The position numbers and the translations under genes were made by a program. Below, one piece after another: positions 45,613 to 59,799 of a stretch of 64,000 nt of DNA (positions within the stretch are counted from its first letter, which is position 1; each line of letters begins with the position of its first letter). A model generated the notes under the pieces. The model searched no databases, was not told the DNA's origin, and saw nothing but the letters and a program-made list of their open reading frames with translations. Source of the stretch: Tanypteryx hageni (Eukaryota; Arthropoda; Insecta; Odonata; Petaluridae); NCBI GenBank assembly GCA_028673005.1, contig CM054117.1:35976061-36040060 (forward strand). Direction: 5' to 3'.

Positions 45613-48256
45613 ATAGAAAAGAGCGGAAGAGAGAGGATTCGGGAGGGTGGGAACGAGGGCAGTCGAGATAGAAAGTATGAGATGAGACTGCCGAACGATG
45701 AGAGAGATGGAATGGGGAAACGGAAGTAGCGGAGATAGGAATGAGGAAGTGTAAGTATAGGGCGGGTAACGAGGAAAGGAAAGAATATCGGGAGGGAAAT
45801 ACATTTCGAGGGAGAGTGCGCTAAGATTGCCGGAGATAGGGAGTGGATACGAACGGAAGATCGCACGGCGGACAGGGGGAGGAGAGCGAAAAAGAAGCGG
45901 CGTAAAAAAATAACCCACCCTGCAAAAGAAGGACCCGCCCTGCCGACATGAAACAGATGAAAAAACTGCACACATCAAAAAACGAAAGGGAGAATGAAGC
46001 GAGCGGCACGCACCACTGGCGAGTACTTTTTTGAAATCGCGAGGGCCTCACGCGAAGTTTGGAAATGAAGGGGGGGAAAACATCCGAGGGGAGGTACAAT
46101 ACATTTCCGAAACGGAGGTCATGAACGGTGAAATTTTCCAAGGGCATAGTCAAGCGCCCGAGTATGTGGCATGCATGGGAATGAGACTTTCCGTCCCTTT
46201 CCTAACGATTACCCTCTTCAATCACTTTAGCGTCTCAAAGGACGATAATTAAAACGACTGCGTTAGAGGGAAAGGAAAACATAAGAAACCGCCACAACAA
46301 AAATTCGAGGAAAATTCATCAGGAACGAGATACGTTCAAAATAAGCATATTCACCCGCCGACATTCGGGAAGAAAGAGGGAAAAAAGGGGTGGCATAGCG
46401 TGGCTCAATCATTCACGAAAAAGGTTGAGCTTTTCTTCGGGAAATTAATGCGTATCGCGGAGGCCAAAAAATACATCGGGCTCATTTTTGTAACGATATT
46501 TTCCCCCTTTATTTTAGATAGGCGATTAAGGCAACCTTTCAAGACTTTCTTTAATTCGGCTGCTCGGCGTCAGTCAACCAACTGATACCGAATCGATTTC
46601 TACTTCAACATTATTAAAGAGCGGACCGTGACTCGCCAAACAGATCCGAAAAAGCCTCCCTCGCCCCCATTCTCCTCTTCCCGTTCCTTCCCGCTCCCAT
46701 TTCCGCCCTCTCCTCCTCCCGCCCACGGCCCCGTAATAGCCACTTTTTTAAGGAGCGAGGGAAGGGGAGGGCAAAGGAATATGAGATGGGATGGGGAGAA
46801 AGAGAGAGTGGAGGAGCGGAAGGAGAGGGAGAGACGGAAGAAAGGGAAAATAACACGCGAGAAACTCATCGAACTCCACTTTCCCATCAACGACGACGAC
46901 GGTTGAACCATTCCGCGATTTCGCACAACCGCATAATTAACAGGGGCGTTAGGGAAAAAGAAGCACAAATATGACCGTTGCGGAAGGGATTCTCTCGAAA
47001 TCATTCACAAACACAGACACACACAGAACGATTCGGGCAGAAAACGATCGAGTATTAAAAAAAATATTATCCCTCAGTTGCCGATTGGTGTGATGGAGAG
47101 CGTGATTGAAAAGGTTATGTGCTCTCCATTTGGAGAGCAATTATAGCTCCTTGATTATCCAATATTAACACCTGATAATTTCGGCCCGACCTTCGCATGC
47201 GAAGGAGGATTTGGAGTGGTGAAACGAAGCGTATCGAAGTTAAAAAAAGTAATGATTACGGGGGCTCATTTTTTCCCACAGCTGTTTTCTTTTTCGCGTG
47301 CGGATGAAATATTAGCTTGATAATGGGGGCTATATAAAAAAAAACGAGACGGGACATCGCAGCGGTCGAGAGTCGTATACTTATACGGGCTGAATACTCT
47401 TTTAACGAGATTCACACGACCGCAATTACACAACTCCCAACTTCGTTAATTCGCCCCTTTTCATACAACTAGAATTCCCTGCTAGCTGGTTTGGAGGAAA
47501 AATAAGAGATTCGAAAACTTTTTAAAATGCCCACGGCAAAAAAGAAAACCATTACGTTTAAAATTAAATCACTTGAAAGTGGAAAGTCATATAGTATAAG
47601 AATTTACACCAAATACGTAGGTACGTAAACTTTTCGAAGAATAAGTTTACTTAAGCACGTTACCCATTTCCACAAGGAATCGTCGGGGTAAAAAAATATT
47701 CAAATGGTCGTCTCGAACTATTTCACCGATTCTACTTTAGATGACGTCGTAATTCGAGTTCTATTTTTCAATTAAATATCGCGAACAATTATGAAAACAA
47801 TAAACGTGGAGAACAAGTGGAGCGAGGATTTGAAAAAATAACCAGACCGAGTCTCAATCTCGCGCCATATTGCGCGCTTGCTACGTCGACGTATTCATGA
47901 AAGTAGACCGTGTCGTATAAAAGTACCACGTCGCACGGTTCCTTTGCCTCTTCAGACACCACTAGACAACGCATAATAAACCATGGAGACCAAAATCCTT
48001 CCCCGTATGCTGCGAGGGAAAATATCGGCCGAATGCCAGATAAAAATGCTTAAAAGATAACATACTTTTTTTGAGAGAGAACCGAAGAGAGTTTAGTTCT
48101 TATAAGAACTTGAAGAAATAAGATGGCGACTCCATAAAAAAAAACAATTCCCGCAAATGCTTGATTATTATTTTTAACCTATACGGGAAGCGGGAAAAAA
48201 TGTACTCGAGAAGGTCTGATTATGTGAGAGGAGAAGGAAGTAAGAGCGGGAATTAT
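45613..48256. other. Intronic sequence, nothing recognised
   Basis: Unique-looking sequence. Two short palindromes occur at 47121-47138 and 47190-47205, of a size expected by chance. No exon recognised. Confidence 0.6.
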
Positions 48257-48257
48257 G

Positions 48258-48306
<49 letters not shown>

Positions 48307-48321
48307 ATATATGTGTGTGTG
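48257..48321. repeat. (TA)n-(GT)n microsatellite
   Basis: About ten TA units, then about eleven GT units, then mixed TATGTG. The TA/GT mix is able to adopt left-handed or cruciform DNA. Confidence 0.95.
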
Positions 48322-51300
48322 GACGAATGTTCGAATAAAAGAAGTAAACTGGAGCGTGAAAAACGGCAGGCCTAATATGGAGAGAAAAATTCTAATCATG
48401 AGGCTAACCTCCCACCCCCTCCTCTCTCCCACGGGAAAGCTTCCGGAAAAACGCGCAAAACTAAAGTGCACCCAGCCATATTTTTGGTTAGATAATCCCT
48501 ACGAGAGGGAAAGATAGAGAGGGCTTTTTCATTCACAAACTCCGATATTAAACGAGGAAAAAAACAAGAAGCGTAGAAATTACGGATCGAAATATTCCTC
48601 CTCGTTCTCTAAAACTTCCACGGAACTTTTCTCCAACAATTTTTCATCTCCGTCTTTTTTCCGAGCTCAATTACAGTTTTTTTTTAGCTGCCACAAAATA
48701 CGGAGTTAATTCGGTCAAATTAACTGACAATTATTTTAACTAGAAGTCTTGATTATGTTGCCCAGAGTTTCGAGACCCATTGATATAACTTTAAAGAACT
48801 CGCGATTCTCTATTTTTATTACTTCCCCTTTGCATCGCTGCCATTATCTTGCACGCGGTTAACTGAACGCGACTCCTTTAAAATCTCGATTAAAAGGAAT
48901 TGTCTTATTAATTTGAGGACTTTTATTAAGGCGTCGTTTGTGGAAAGACTTCCGAAAGATTACCAACGTTTCTGTGAATTTAAATATGTTTCATGCCTCT
49001 CCAATTGTAAGTCTACAAGGAGGCGTCGCAGATAAATCGAAAGGTAAGGCAAGCACGCACGGAAAAATAGAAACTATTCTCTAACATTTAAGAAAAAAAT
49101 CGAAGCGTCCAATTTCTTAGACTTTTAACGAGTTTTTAATCGGCGATTTTCCTGCGTCCCCTAAGACTATGACAAAAACGTGGATTTAAACTTAAGTTGT
49201 CATTCATGAACGAAATTTAACTATTTCCGCAAAGGAGATACAAGGGCACGCATTACAAAAAAACGAGCAAGTCGTGCAAGCATGCGAGGAAATGAGAAAA
49301 GAAGATAAGAGGAAGAAAGGGACGAAAACTGAAGGGGAAAAAAGAAAAACGGAAGGGACAAAAATGACGCGGGCTAATTTCAGAGGCGAGTTAGGCAGGG
49401 GTAATAGAGAAGACATGAGAAAGGTGATGTAGATGAGAAGAAAGAGGAAGCGACAAAAATCAAATTCCGGGAAGTGATAAAAGGAAGAAAGGAATGGAAG
49501 ACCAGAATGTGTGGGTGGGGGAGGAGAAGGGGGATGAATATACGTGGAGAGGGTGGGAAAAGGGAATTTCCTTATGGGCCCTCATAATCTCATACTTCTT
49601 CCGTTATATGGCTGATGGTTTGGGAGTCCTAAAGGATATGAAGGTGCCCTGGATCCTTTCTTCTTCCTCTCTGCGTAGCCATGGAGATGTTATCGCGTGT
49701 AATTAGCTCGTCAAAGAACCACCACAAGTACAGCGGTCGCTCCTCCTCCTCTAGTGGGAGAAGAATGTAGACCAGTTTAAAGCCGTCCGAAGGGGGTTGG
49801 GAGGAGCGTCAGGGGATGGTGAGCATGGGGAAATAGCAGCAGAAAACCCTATATAGGGGGGATAAGGAAATTTTCCACGGCGAAGATGTAAGCAGGGTGA
49901 ACATAACATCGAAAACAACACAAGGGCAATGGAGGCATACTGCAACATCCAACAAAGCAAAAATTTGCACTCACAAAACGTATAAGTAGATGGACCAGCA
50001 ATGCAGATGAATTTAAAGTACCTCGAAAGTAAAGGTCAAACGACATCCTCACAATTTCGAAAAATTCCCGAAACTGATTTTTCACTGTTTCATCTGTCAA
50101 AATCCTTATTCCAAACTAACATAAATGTTTGTCACTTTTTAATAATCCACCAATAAAAAAAATTTCCAGCCGCTATCCCAAATTGTTCATGGCAAATATC
50201 GTTTCAGCAGTTCTGCCGCAGAGAGGCAACAAATCGGTGCTGCACGGTTCACAAATATCAAAACAGAGAGGTATTTTCAATATAAAAGATGAGGAGAGAG
50301 AGAGAGAAATAGTAGCCTAAGTTTCCATCCATCTAGAAGGTTCGGGCAGGCAACAATAACAAAGGGAAGAGGGGTGGGGGCGAGGGAGGGTTCGGGCCAT
50401 CCACTCCACTTTCCTTCCTCCGCCACACCCTAAAAAAAGAAAACCACGCCAAAAAAATATCGCCCATCCATCCGAGGCCGCTGCATCAAATGAGGTCGGC
50501 CGTGCGTTCATAAGGGCTAAATGTTAACGTGCCTCCTCTAGCCCCAAGGGCTCTCTCTATCTCTCTCCCTTCTATGCTCCTTCCCCTCCCAGTATTATTA
50601 CAGCCACCCATCTCATATCTTCATCATCTCTTTCTCCTTCCCTCCCGCCCACCCTCTCTCGTCCTTTATCCTCTTCCTTTCGCCTCTCCGCCGGTCTTCC
50701 GTGCACTCTCGCCTTCCCACAATGGATAAGATTTCCTGGCAACATCCCCTTCGTCCCGCAGACACATTCGTTTTTTTATCAGGATTGGGGCCGAATCGAG
50801 AAACACTTTTTAAAAGCTTTTCCGTCAACATTCCTCGCTCCATATTGAAATTATTGAAGGAAGAATCGACGATTAGAGTTGAGCTATCAGGCTACTCAAA
50901 GCGATATGGACGTAAAGAAAAAAATCGCAATCCCTTGTGACTGAAGTCTGCAGCTTGGAAATACGCCGCATTACGGGGGAGAGCTAAAGCAAATCTATCC
51001 AAGTGTACAAATATGGAACCCTTGAATGCTTAATAATGTCATTTCGTTTTTAATATGGCATCTAATATAAGCGCCGTTCTTCTATATAAAATTGCATTAG
51101 ATGAAATGCGATTTGGTAAAATATTTCTGTAATTACGGCCCAAACTAATTATAAATTATACTACGAGGTGGGAAATGTGCCGACAGTTCTAGCCATGGTA
51201 GACGAACAAATTAAAGGAACGATATCGATATTTTCCACTGCAGAATTTCATTTTATTATAAAGCACAGGAAAATCACAGAAAAATCTCCTAATTAGAATT

Positions 51301-54175
51301 ACCCGTAATAGTTATATATTCCCATTGGAATAAATGAGTAGGATGCAAATTCACTATTTACTTAAGTCTAAGATTCAAATTAACGCTAAGAATTAACGTT
51401 CTGGTAATTTCTTCCTGACTTACTAGAAATTAAGTTTAATTTGGAGTAATTTATAAAGCCGATGCGGTAGAAACGGAGGTTTTTTGCCAACATTTACCAA
51501 TTACGTTACGTCACCCAATCACCTCCCTCTTACAAACGAATGATAAAAATTAACGGTAGATCAACATGCTTAACATTTAACGGATTTGGAAATCTTTCCG
51601 CACCGCTCCCTACGCCTCAGAAACCACGTCATTTCCCTCTTCTTTTCTTCATCTTCCACATTCCACCCCCCATTTCCTCTATCTCATCTGCCATTCCGAC
51701 AATGCCCACGCCCTCCCCCTCCAAGCGATAACGCCTACGAACCCTAAACCTCCTCCCTAACCCATTCCAAATTCAAACCACCTTCCCAGCTCCACCCCCT
51801 CCCACCTCCTATCCTCCCCCGCAATCCTACCTAGGACCACTCTCCTTTCTCACGCGCCAATTCCCTCTACCTTTCGCCCTCTCTTTGACTCCTCATCGGC
51901 AACACACGCTGCTTTCTTCCACCCGAATCGTCCCTCTCCCTCCTCCCCACTCCCTCGAGTCTCCTCCCTATCGGACCGATCCTTCCCTTAAAAAGTTACC
52001 TCCTCTCTCTCCCTCCCTCTCCAACCTCACATCTTTCCTCTCTCTCTCTCCCCCCTCCTCGAGTCTCCTTCCATTACCGGGTCAGACCACTTTACCATTG
52101 CCTACCCCCTTTCCCCAGATCACGTACCGCCCTACCCTCTTAACTCACCTGCAGATTCTAACTCCTTCCCCTCCCTGCAGTCAAACCTCTCCACCCCTCC
52201 CTCTCATCTCTCTCACCTCCCTTTCCTCTCCCATTCGCACGATGTGCAAGAAAGGAAGAGTACCGACCGACCCAAACACCTCCCTTCTATAACTTCCCTC
52301 CCTCCCTACTCCCTTAATCTTCAGACATTACCTCCCTCTCTCTCTCTTCCTCCCTCTCTCTCTCGGAGACTTTCCCTTCCTTACGGCGCTGGATACGTCC
52401 CAGCCACCTGCTACCCCCTTCGACGATCCACCCTCCAACGAGAGCGCGGGCCGACGCCCACTCCTTTCCAGAAAATCCCTTTCATTCTCCGTTCTCATCT
52501 CCCACGATCTTACACGTTCCATTCTGGGATTCGGCATTCGAAAAGTCTTCTTTTTTTCCCTCCCTAGCTCCGCCGCAAATTTTAATAACGCGTCGCGAAG
52601 TGGTTTAGTTCGTAAGAGTATGAAGAGAATTCGAATTTACTTCCTCGCGAAGGTTATATTTTTTTTGCCAAGAGTATTTTTCTCTCGTTAGTTACATTCT
52701 TTACCCATCAACCGGAAGGCGAGCGTTGTATGTTTATTTTTAAATAAAAGAAACTCAGTCTTCTTAACATCAAGTAACGAAGACAATATCCACCTTCATA
52801 CGATAAATCTTCTTTCCAAACTACGACCTAATGGAGCCACGAAATCACGCAGTAATACTTTATTATCATGATAGAAAGAAATTGCCCCAAAAAACTTTTG
52901 TTCTACTTCCTTCCTGTAAACGGAAATCGCATCTCACGCATGACACATTTATTTCAAAGGCAACCAATTTCGTTAATTCACCTTCAACATTCGATCGAAA
53001 CCAGGCAGTAACCCATAACCGTCAGTCAACGTAACGCTCATCTGGAAGATTTACTGGTCTGCACTTGCGTGGGAGTAGAATGGCAGAAAATACCAGTCTC
53101 ACACGCACACTTCAATTGAAGTAGAAGTGGAAACTGACATAAGAGAAGAATCGAAGGCGTGGAAGAAAGGTTGAATACAAATTCGACCTATCAGTAAAAT
53201 ATGCGAGAAATGAGAAAAGGAAATACTCGCTAAATACAAAAAAAAATTCGGGATATCAGCAAATAAAAATTCTGAAAATTAGGAAGTGGCAAAATATCTT
53301 TTCTTCTGTCAGTAATTTGTAACGCATAAGGAACACGCATTCAGGGATACAAAGATCGCACGGCGATCGACCAAAATAGGAAATTAACGAGATTTTACTT
53401 CATCGTAATCACAAAATGAATGGCGGAGAGTGAAGCGCGGAAGGTCTCATAAAAAATATAGGGACAGAAGAAGAAAGGTGGAGTCTTCCGGAGGAGGTAT
53501 CTTCTTCCATTTCTTCCTTTACCTGCCGCACGTGACCCCATCACGTGACCCCCGAGGCGCCATTTGCCGTTACCGTTTTCCCTCCCCCATGCCAACCTTA
53601 CTCTCTCGCCCCCGCTCCCATTTTCCCCCTCGGACGTGAATGTCCCTTTCCCCACCTCCCTTCCTCCTTCCGCCCTCTTCTACCCTTCTCTCTCTCTCCT
53701 CACCTTCTCGCACAAACCCTATCCCGCGTGGGCTGGGGAAACAATGCCACCCTTTTCCTGCTCTTCCATTGGCCCTAAGGGCGCCTCCTATCTGTACCTT
53801 CCTTCTTCGCTCTCTACGGGAACCGGCTACCACAGTTTCTCCCCTCTGGTCACTTTAAATCCTTGAGTAACCACGTGATTTCTGTCCCACCCGTACTCCT
53901 CACCCCTTTTTCCTCTCGCCGCTCCTATCCCCACACCCCTTCTCTTGTCGTTAGGTCGCCAACTGTTCCCATGCGATGGTTTATCGCGATGGAAGAAAGA
54001 GAGAGAGAAAGAGTAACACTCGGCATATAACCAGTGGCGGCGGTGGCCTGTACTCCCTCTTTTATTTCTCCTTTCTGTTGTTTTTTTTACGATGCGGAGC
54101 AGGTCTCCTTCCTACGGTTCGAAGTTCGTAAACTTCTGGGCAGACTTTAGGGGTAGCAGCGAGAAGAGGGGGAGA
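48322..54175. other. Intronic sequence, nothing recognised
   Basis: Long unique-looking stretch. The part at about 51,600-52,560 is strongly pyrimidine-rich on the plus strand without a clear unit, and 53,560-53,720 is similar. No conserved coding or RNA feature was seen on either strand. Confidence 0.6.
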
Positions 54176-54777
54176 GAGGAGGGGGGTGAGAGAGGGAGGG
54201 AGAGAGAGGGAGGGAGGGAGAGAGAATGAGAGGGAGAGAGAATGAGAGGGAGGGAGAGAGAGGGAGGGAGGGAGAGAGAGAGAGGGAGGGAGAGAGAGGG
54301 GGGGAGAGAGAGAGAGGGGGGAGAGAGAGAGAGGGGGGAGAGAGAGGGGGGAGAGAGAGAGAGAGGGGGGAGAAAGAGAGAGGGGGGGAGAGAGAGGGGG
54401 GGGAGAGAGAGAGGGGGAGGGAGAGAGAGAGGGGGAGGGAGAGAGAGGGGGGGAGAGAGAGAGAGGGGGGAGAGAGAGAGAGAGAGAGGGGGAGAGAGAG
54501 GGGGGAGAGAGAGGGGGGGGAGAGAGGGGGGAGAGAGGGGGGGAGAGAGAGGGGGGAGAGAGAGGGGGGAGAGAGAGGGGGGAGAGAGAGGGGGGAGAGA
54601 GAGGGGGGAGAGAGAGGGGGGAGAGAGAGGGGGGAGAGAGAGGGGGGAGAGAGAGGGGGGAGAGAGAGGGGGGAGGGGGGGAGAGAGAGGGGGGAGGGGG
54701 GGGAGGGGGGGAGAGGGGGGAGAGGGGGGGGAGAGGGGGGAGGGAGGGACGGGGAGAGAGAGAGAGAGAGAGCGGGG
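54176..54777 (+). repeat. G-rich GA satellite with 13-bp period
   Basis: About 600 bases of purine-only DNA. From about 54,544 to 54,665 a 13-bp unit, AGAGAGAGGGGGG, repeats regularly. The flanks hold less regular GAGAGGGAGG forms. Runs of four to nine G repeated along one strand could also support G-quadruplexes. Confidence 0.95.
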
Positions 54778-57700
54778 GGAGGGGAAAGTGGTACAACATT
54801 TATAAAGCGGATATTTTGTTATTCACCACATCAAAAACATCCACGTTACATTTACTTATAAAAAAGTGACGCGATGAATTACGGAAACGTCCATAATTTC
54901 ATCTTCTTTACGATTGGAAAGAACATGCAACCAAAAACGCACGGCTCCAAGGCTTATATACTGCCGATTCCAATCCTTAAACGATAAACGTTACAGAAAA
55001 CTAAATGCAGCGGCTCAAAGGTAAGATCTCTCCAGAAGTACTGTTACATTTAGCAAAATAGTCGCGACGATTTTAAGGTATTGCTTGCTTCAAAACGTCG
55101 CCAAGCTATTTAAGAAACCTTAAAACAAGCATAATGGCCAACATGCTACGTTTTCGTCCCCGTGTTGAAACAAAAAAGCTAGACCGACACGTTCGTCGAA
55201 CAGGAATGAAATTTTATCGCACGTTATCAGCCCCGCATTAAAGCTCAAAACTCTTCCGTCAACGAATTTTAATTCAATTCCAGGGTACCTCTCCTTCCAC
55301 CTCCCACCAACTCTACATTACATAATGACGCCAGTGGAAGTCCAACTGTAGCGAGGAAAGAGATTCCCAAAGGGAGGAAAAGGATAGATGAGACGAGGGA
55401 AAAAGACATCCACCCACTGCGTCACAACCTCAAAAAAAGACTTAAAAACAAATCGCGACACACCTCTTAAGGATGTATAAAACGCATAAGAAATTTTTGA
55501 GGAAAACCCATTTAGCAAACGAGATGGTTGAAGCGGACGGATAGGAGAGAGAGAGAGAGAGTGGAGGAGATGGAGGAACACAAGAATGATCCACCTTTGA
55601 GGACACCAAAAGGCTAAGGACACGATTCTGCCTCACCCCTCTTCTCCCGCCTCCCTCCCACGCCATTCCCCGTTCCTTACCTATACCCCCTCCCCTCCAC
55701 CTCTCCCTCCTCTTTTACGACCCCTCCTCCCTCCATACACACACACGGGGGCCTAATCTCTTTCCCATTGCTCTCGCGTTTCCCTTCAATCACTGCCTTA
55801 CTGCCGGAGGTCCATCAAGAAGGCCAGAAGGCCTTCCCTCATCCTCTCCTCCGACTCCACCCTCACCCCTTTCCCAACGCGTCCCTCCCATTCCCCCACC
55901 AAAAACCCACGAGAAGTAGGCGTCTACTGCGAAGGGGGGAGGGAATGGACCATCCCTACTCGCTCCCCCCCTCCCTTTCGCAACACCCGCTTCCACCTAA
56001 CCCTCTCTCCATCTCCGTCTTCCGATTCTCCCCCCATTCCTAGACATCTCCTCACCTGGCTTCCCGCTCCCTCCTCTCGCCCACCTACCCATCCTCTTTC
56101 ACTCCTGAGCACTACCCTCCTCCAATTTCACGGAGAAACGCTCACGGCAAATGACCCCGGGGCTTCTCTTCATACCCAGGATGTCCTTCTTCCCTCGTCC
56201 TTCCTATCCTTTTCTCCCTCCGTCCTGTCCTCTCCTCTATCTCATCTTTCCTTCTCCGACTCCATCCCTTCTCTCTCTTCCCCACTTGACTCCTTCCGTC
56301 TCCTCTCCCCACTCGTCCTTCCTTTTACCTCTTCGCTCTTTCTCTCTTTAGCGCATCCCGGAAAAGAGAGAGAAAAAGGGACTTTTTTCGGTTCTCTATT
56401 CCCGTCTGCCTTCCGCCCCATCCCCCTTTAACCTAACGGCTCGATGACAGGGCTTCCTGGCCGCTTGCCACGTTTTTTATTCTTTTTATTTTTCCTTTTT
56501 TTCGCGAGAATTCAATACTGTTGAAAGAAGCGTTACGTCCTCCCAGTGTGTATCTGTCTCCCCGACATTTTTAAGTCGATTCTTCCTAAAAGTGAAGGAC
56601 TCCAGTAACCAACGGCACATGCCGTTGACAAACGGCGATTTTTTCTGTTCATCATTTTTTTTGGTCGCGGCCATTACACCTCCGCATTTGTATGTGGCTT
56701 TTGTTAAACTTGAAAATCATTGGCCGTGGCAGCGATATGAAACGAAAGAGGGGAAGGGTTGTGGTGGATTGTAAAGCGCATATTTGTAACTGGACATAGT
56801 TGAAGGATGTGGAATATACTAATTCACATCATCAAAGTAACCTACGAAGCAAAAATCTAAATGACACCACGAGCGATAACTCTCGTACCTAGCAGAGAAT
56901 ACATTGTTTTCAGTACGAGTATATGTCCAACTGTTTACTAAATATCTATCGACAATACAGAAAAACGAATCACAGATGCGGAAATAGAAATTCAAAATTA
57001 ACCTGAAAATTTACACGCCAAATTTTAAATTTCCTTCAGCTAAGTTCAATATTACTTAACTGCAACATGACGATATTTTTTAATCCGATCATCTTCCAAC
57101 CTCTTCAGGAACTTGTGATAAGAAGGTTAATAATTACTTATCAAACCTTTTCGAGTTAAGCCCGAAAAAGACAGACTAAATTTCTGAAATCGTCGTTGAA
57201 TAATCACAGATGCCTAGGAGGATGTGTACGATTGCTACTAATGAGTTTCTTTGCTATAAATTTACGAATGAACGACAGCTTATATTTTACACAACATTAA
57301 CGATGAGGTGCAGAAGAGAAGTACTTATAAGGTATAATTAGTTTATATAAGCCATTAACTAACACCTCTACTTATTATTCTAAATAATCCCAAATTAACG
57401 AAACACCGAAGTACATTTAGACCTGAATTTAATAGCTCAACAAAGGCATTCAGGCTTTTATTTCAGATAATCACATCTAATACTACACCTAGAACATGGA
57501 AAACAATTCGTTCTTTATCCGCCACTCTACGTTTTTTACTTAAAAAGAAATACCCAGATAAAGAGTTTCGACGAATAGCAATTCGCGAAATTTCTTCTCC
57601 TCAATTCTTAAATCATCACTTTGAGATACCATCGGACGAGAGCACGGCATTTTCCCTTTGATTCGACAATAGGTACAGGAGAGGGCGAAAAACCCTTTCT

Positions 57701-58184
57701 CCCAGTCCTACGCGCACGCAAAACGAACTGAACCCTCAGTCCTTCCCAAACGACCGGACTAATGGCCGTGATCTCCTCTTCCAACCTTTGCTCCCCCCAA
57801 CTCCCCCCTACACCCCTCCCCCCCGCCTGCCCTCTTACGTTCTCAACGGCTGACGACAATTTCCTCCACGAAGAGCCATTTTCACAGAGGCAAGAGAGAG
57901 AGAATAAACGCCTCCAAAGCCATCCAACCTCCTTTGGCGCACTGACCTCCCTCGTGTTAACGGAAAAAATAATGTCAATCCTCCCAAAGCCATGCTACCC
58001 AAAAACTTTGATCAAAATGAAGTCGGCATTGGGTGGGTGGCTGTAAAAGCAGCAAAGGGCAAAACAGAAACACGAGGTGAACGAAAGAGTTTCGAGAGTT
58101 TCGGATGGCACCAAAGGAGAGAATGCTACGGTAAGGTTTTCGATATCAAGGGTGAGAATTGAAGGGAAACGGAGGAGATTTTGA
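54778..58184. other. Intronic sequence with pyrimidine-rich patches
   Basis: Unique-looking sequence. About 55,625-56,350 is C/T-rich on the plus strand, and a short (GA)n lies at about 55,544-55,561. No gene recognised. Confidence 0.6.
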
Positions 58185-58247
58185 GAGGTGGAAAGAGTAT
58201 AGAGAGAGGTGGAAAGAGTATAGAGAGAGGTGGAAAGAGTATAGAGA
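58185..58247 (+). repeat. 21-bp tandem repeat, three copies
   Basis: Three exact copies of a 21-base unit beginning GAGGTGGAAAGAGTATAGAG. The unit is in frame, so it also reads as a repeated peptide, but no coding context exists. Confidence 0.95.
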
Positions 58248-58695
58248 GAGACAAAAGGGAAGAGAGGCGGAATCTCCCCTCATTTGTATCTCTCTCTCTT
58301 CCAATCAGCCAGCTCATTCCAACCCAACGCAACCAACACCACCCTTATCCCGCACAGGCATTACGCACTCCCTACTATCTCCTCCTCCTCCAACCAACTC
58401 CCCGTATACCTCCTCATCCCCGAGACGCTATTGCTACTCCCTATCCGTCCTTTCCTTTCCCCATTCGGTTAAGTGGAGTTTGAAACTCTCTCAGAAAAGC
58501 GTCTCTCTCTTCGCCGCACCTTCTTCTCCACTTCTCTCCCTTCCTTCTCAACGCTTCTTCTCACTCGCCTTTCTGGCGCGAAGGATTCGAGGGTGCTTTT
58601 CCACTGGAGGTGTTAATAGGTTAAGAGGCGAGGGAGCGGGACCGATAATCGAACATCCTCGATTGGGTAGGATTGGGGATTATGCACGTCGCCTC

Positions 58696-58739
<44 letters not shown>

Positions 58740-59799
58740 GGAAGGAGAGAGGAGAGGTTAAGGAAAGGAGCGAGTGGGGAACAGGTGGCCCGTCTTTTGA
58801 ACGAAGACGGGAAGGCAGGGACTAATTTGGTTGAGGTGGAATGGAGGCGGCTCCCTGGCTTGCTCTCGCGTCGAAATTAAAATGTTCCGTTCGCCGTTGG
58901 AAGCGCAGGTTGGGGAATGTCGGCGGGCAACGTCTCGGATGCGTTCTAATTGCGCATAACCGTTTCATTTGTAGAGCGACTCGCAGTGATTGCCGCGAAG
59001 AACGCCGAGGTCATCGAGAAACGCAATCGCTGCACCTATTGCGTTATCAATGAAATATAAGGCGATCGAGTGGGAAAGACTCCCCCTGCGGAGATTATGA
59101 AACTGATTAGCACAAATGACTTGTCGCTTTCATCGCGTCGAGTCCCAGATGGCATTTATTTTCATTCATATACTCCAACTCAGAACGTCTTTCGAGTTTA
59201 TCTAATCGTAAGACGCAAGACGAGGAAAACACGAAAATTAATTAAGCCCAACCTTAAAAAATAATGGATTCATTCCAAATTTCCCATGAAAATTATCCTT
59301 TTTATAATAAAACTATCACTTTAAAAAAACAACAACCAAATTAGGTTCCCTGACGATAATTATGAAGTTAAACAAAAAAATCTGATGTGGCCACCACATG
59401 ACTTTCTCCATAACTGTAATATTTCTAAAAATTCCAAATAGGTTACATAATAATAAATATTTTAAGAAACTGCGAGAAAATTTTAGACTTTACATAGGAC
59501 AGAAATAAACTCAAACCATAGCCTTCTGATATTGGATATAGCCACAAAGCTCCAGAAATTAAGAAAAGAAAAAGAAGCGTTACTAAGACGTAACTAAGCG
59601 TCAATTGTTAACAACAGTCGTCGGTAGGTAGCGTGGTGGTGGTAACTAAAAATATAAGATATCTCTTAAACAATTATATGGAAAAATGTTTAAAACAATG
59701 GTTGTAGAAAATTAAATTCCTACAACTTTTATTTCGATACATTTTAACATTTATAAAATATTAAAGCAAATGTTTCAAAATAACGGATAAGTGAGAAGA
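58248..59799. other. Intronic sequence with a (GA)n run
   Basis: Contains a (GA)n run of about 38 bases at 58699-58736. Otherwise AT-rich unique-looking sequence with no recognised gene. Confidence 0.65.

Noticed and set aside
47121..47205. Short palindromes (18 and 16 bases)
   Set aside because: Perfect palindromes of this length are expected about once or more in 64 kb.
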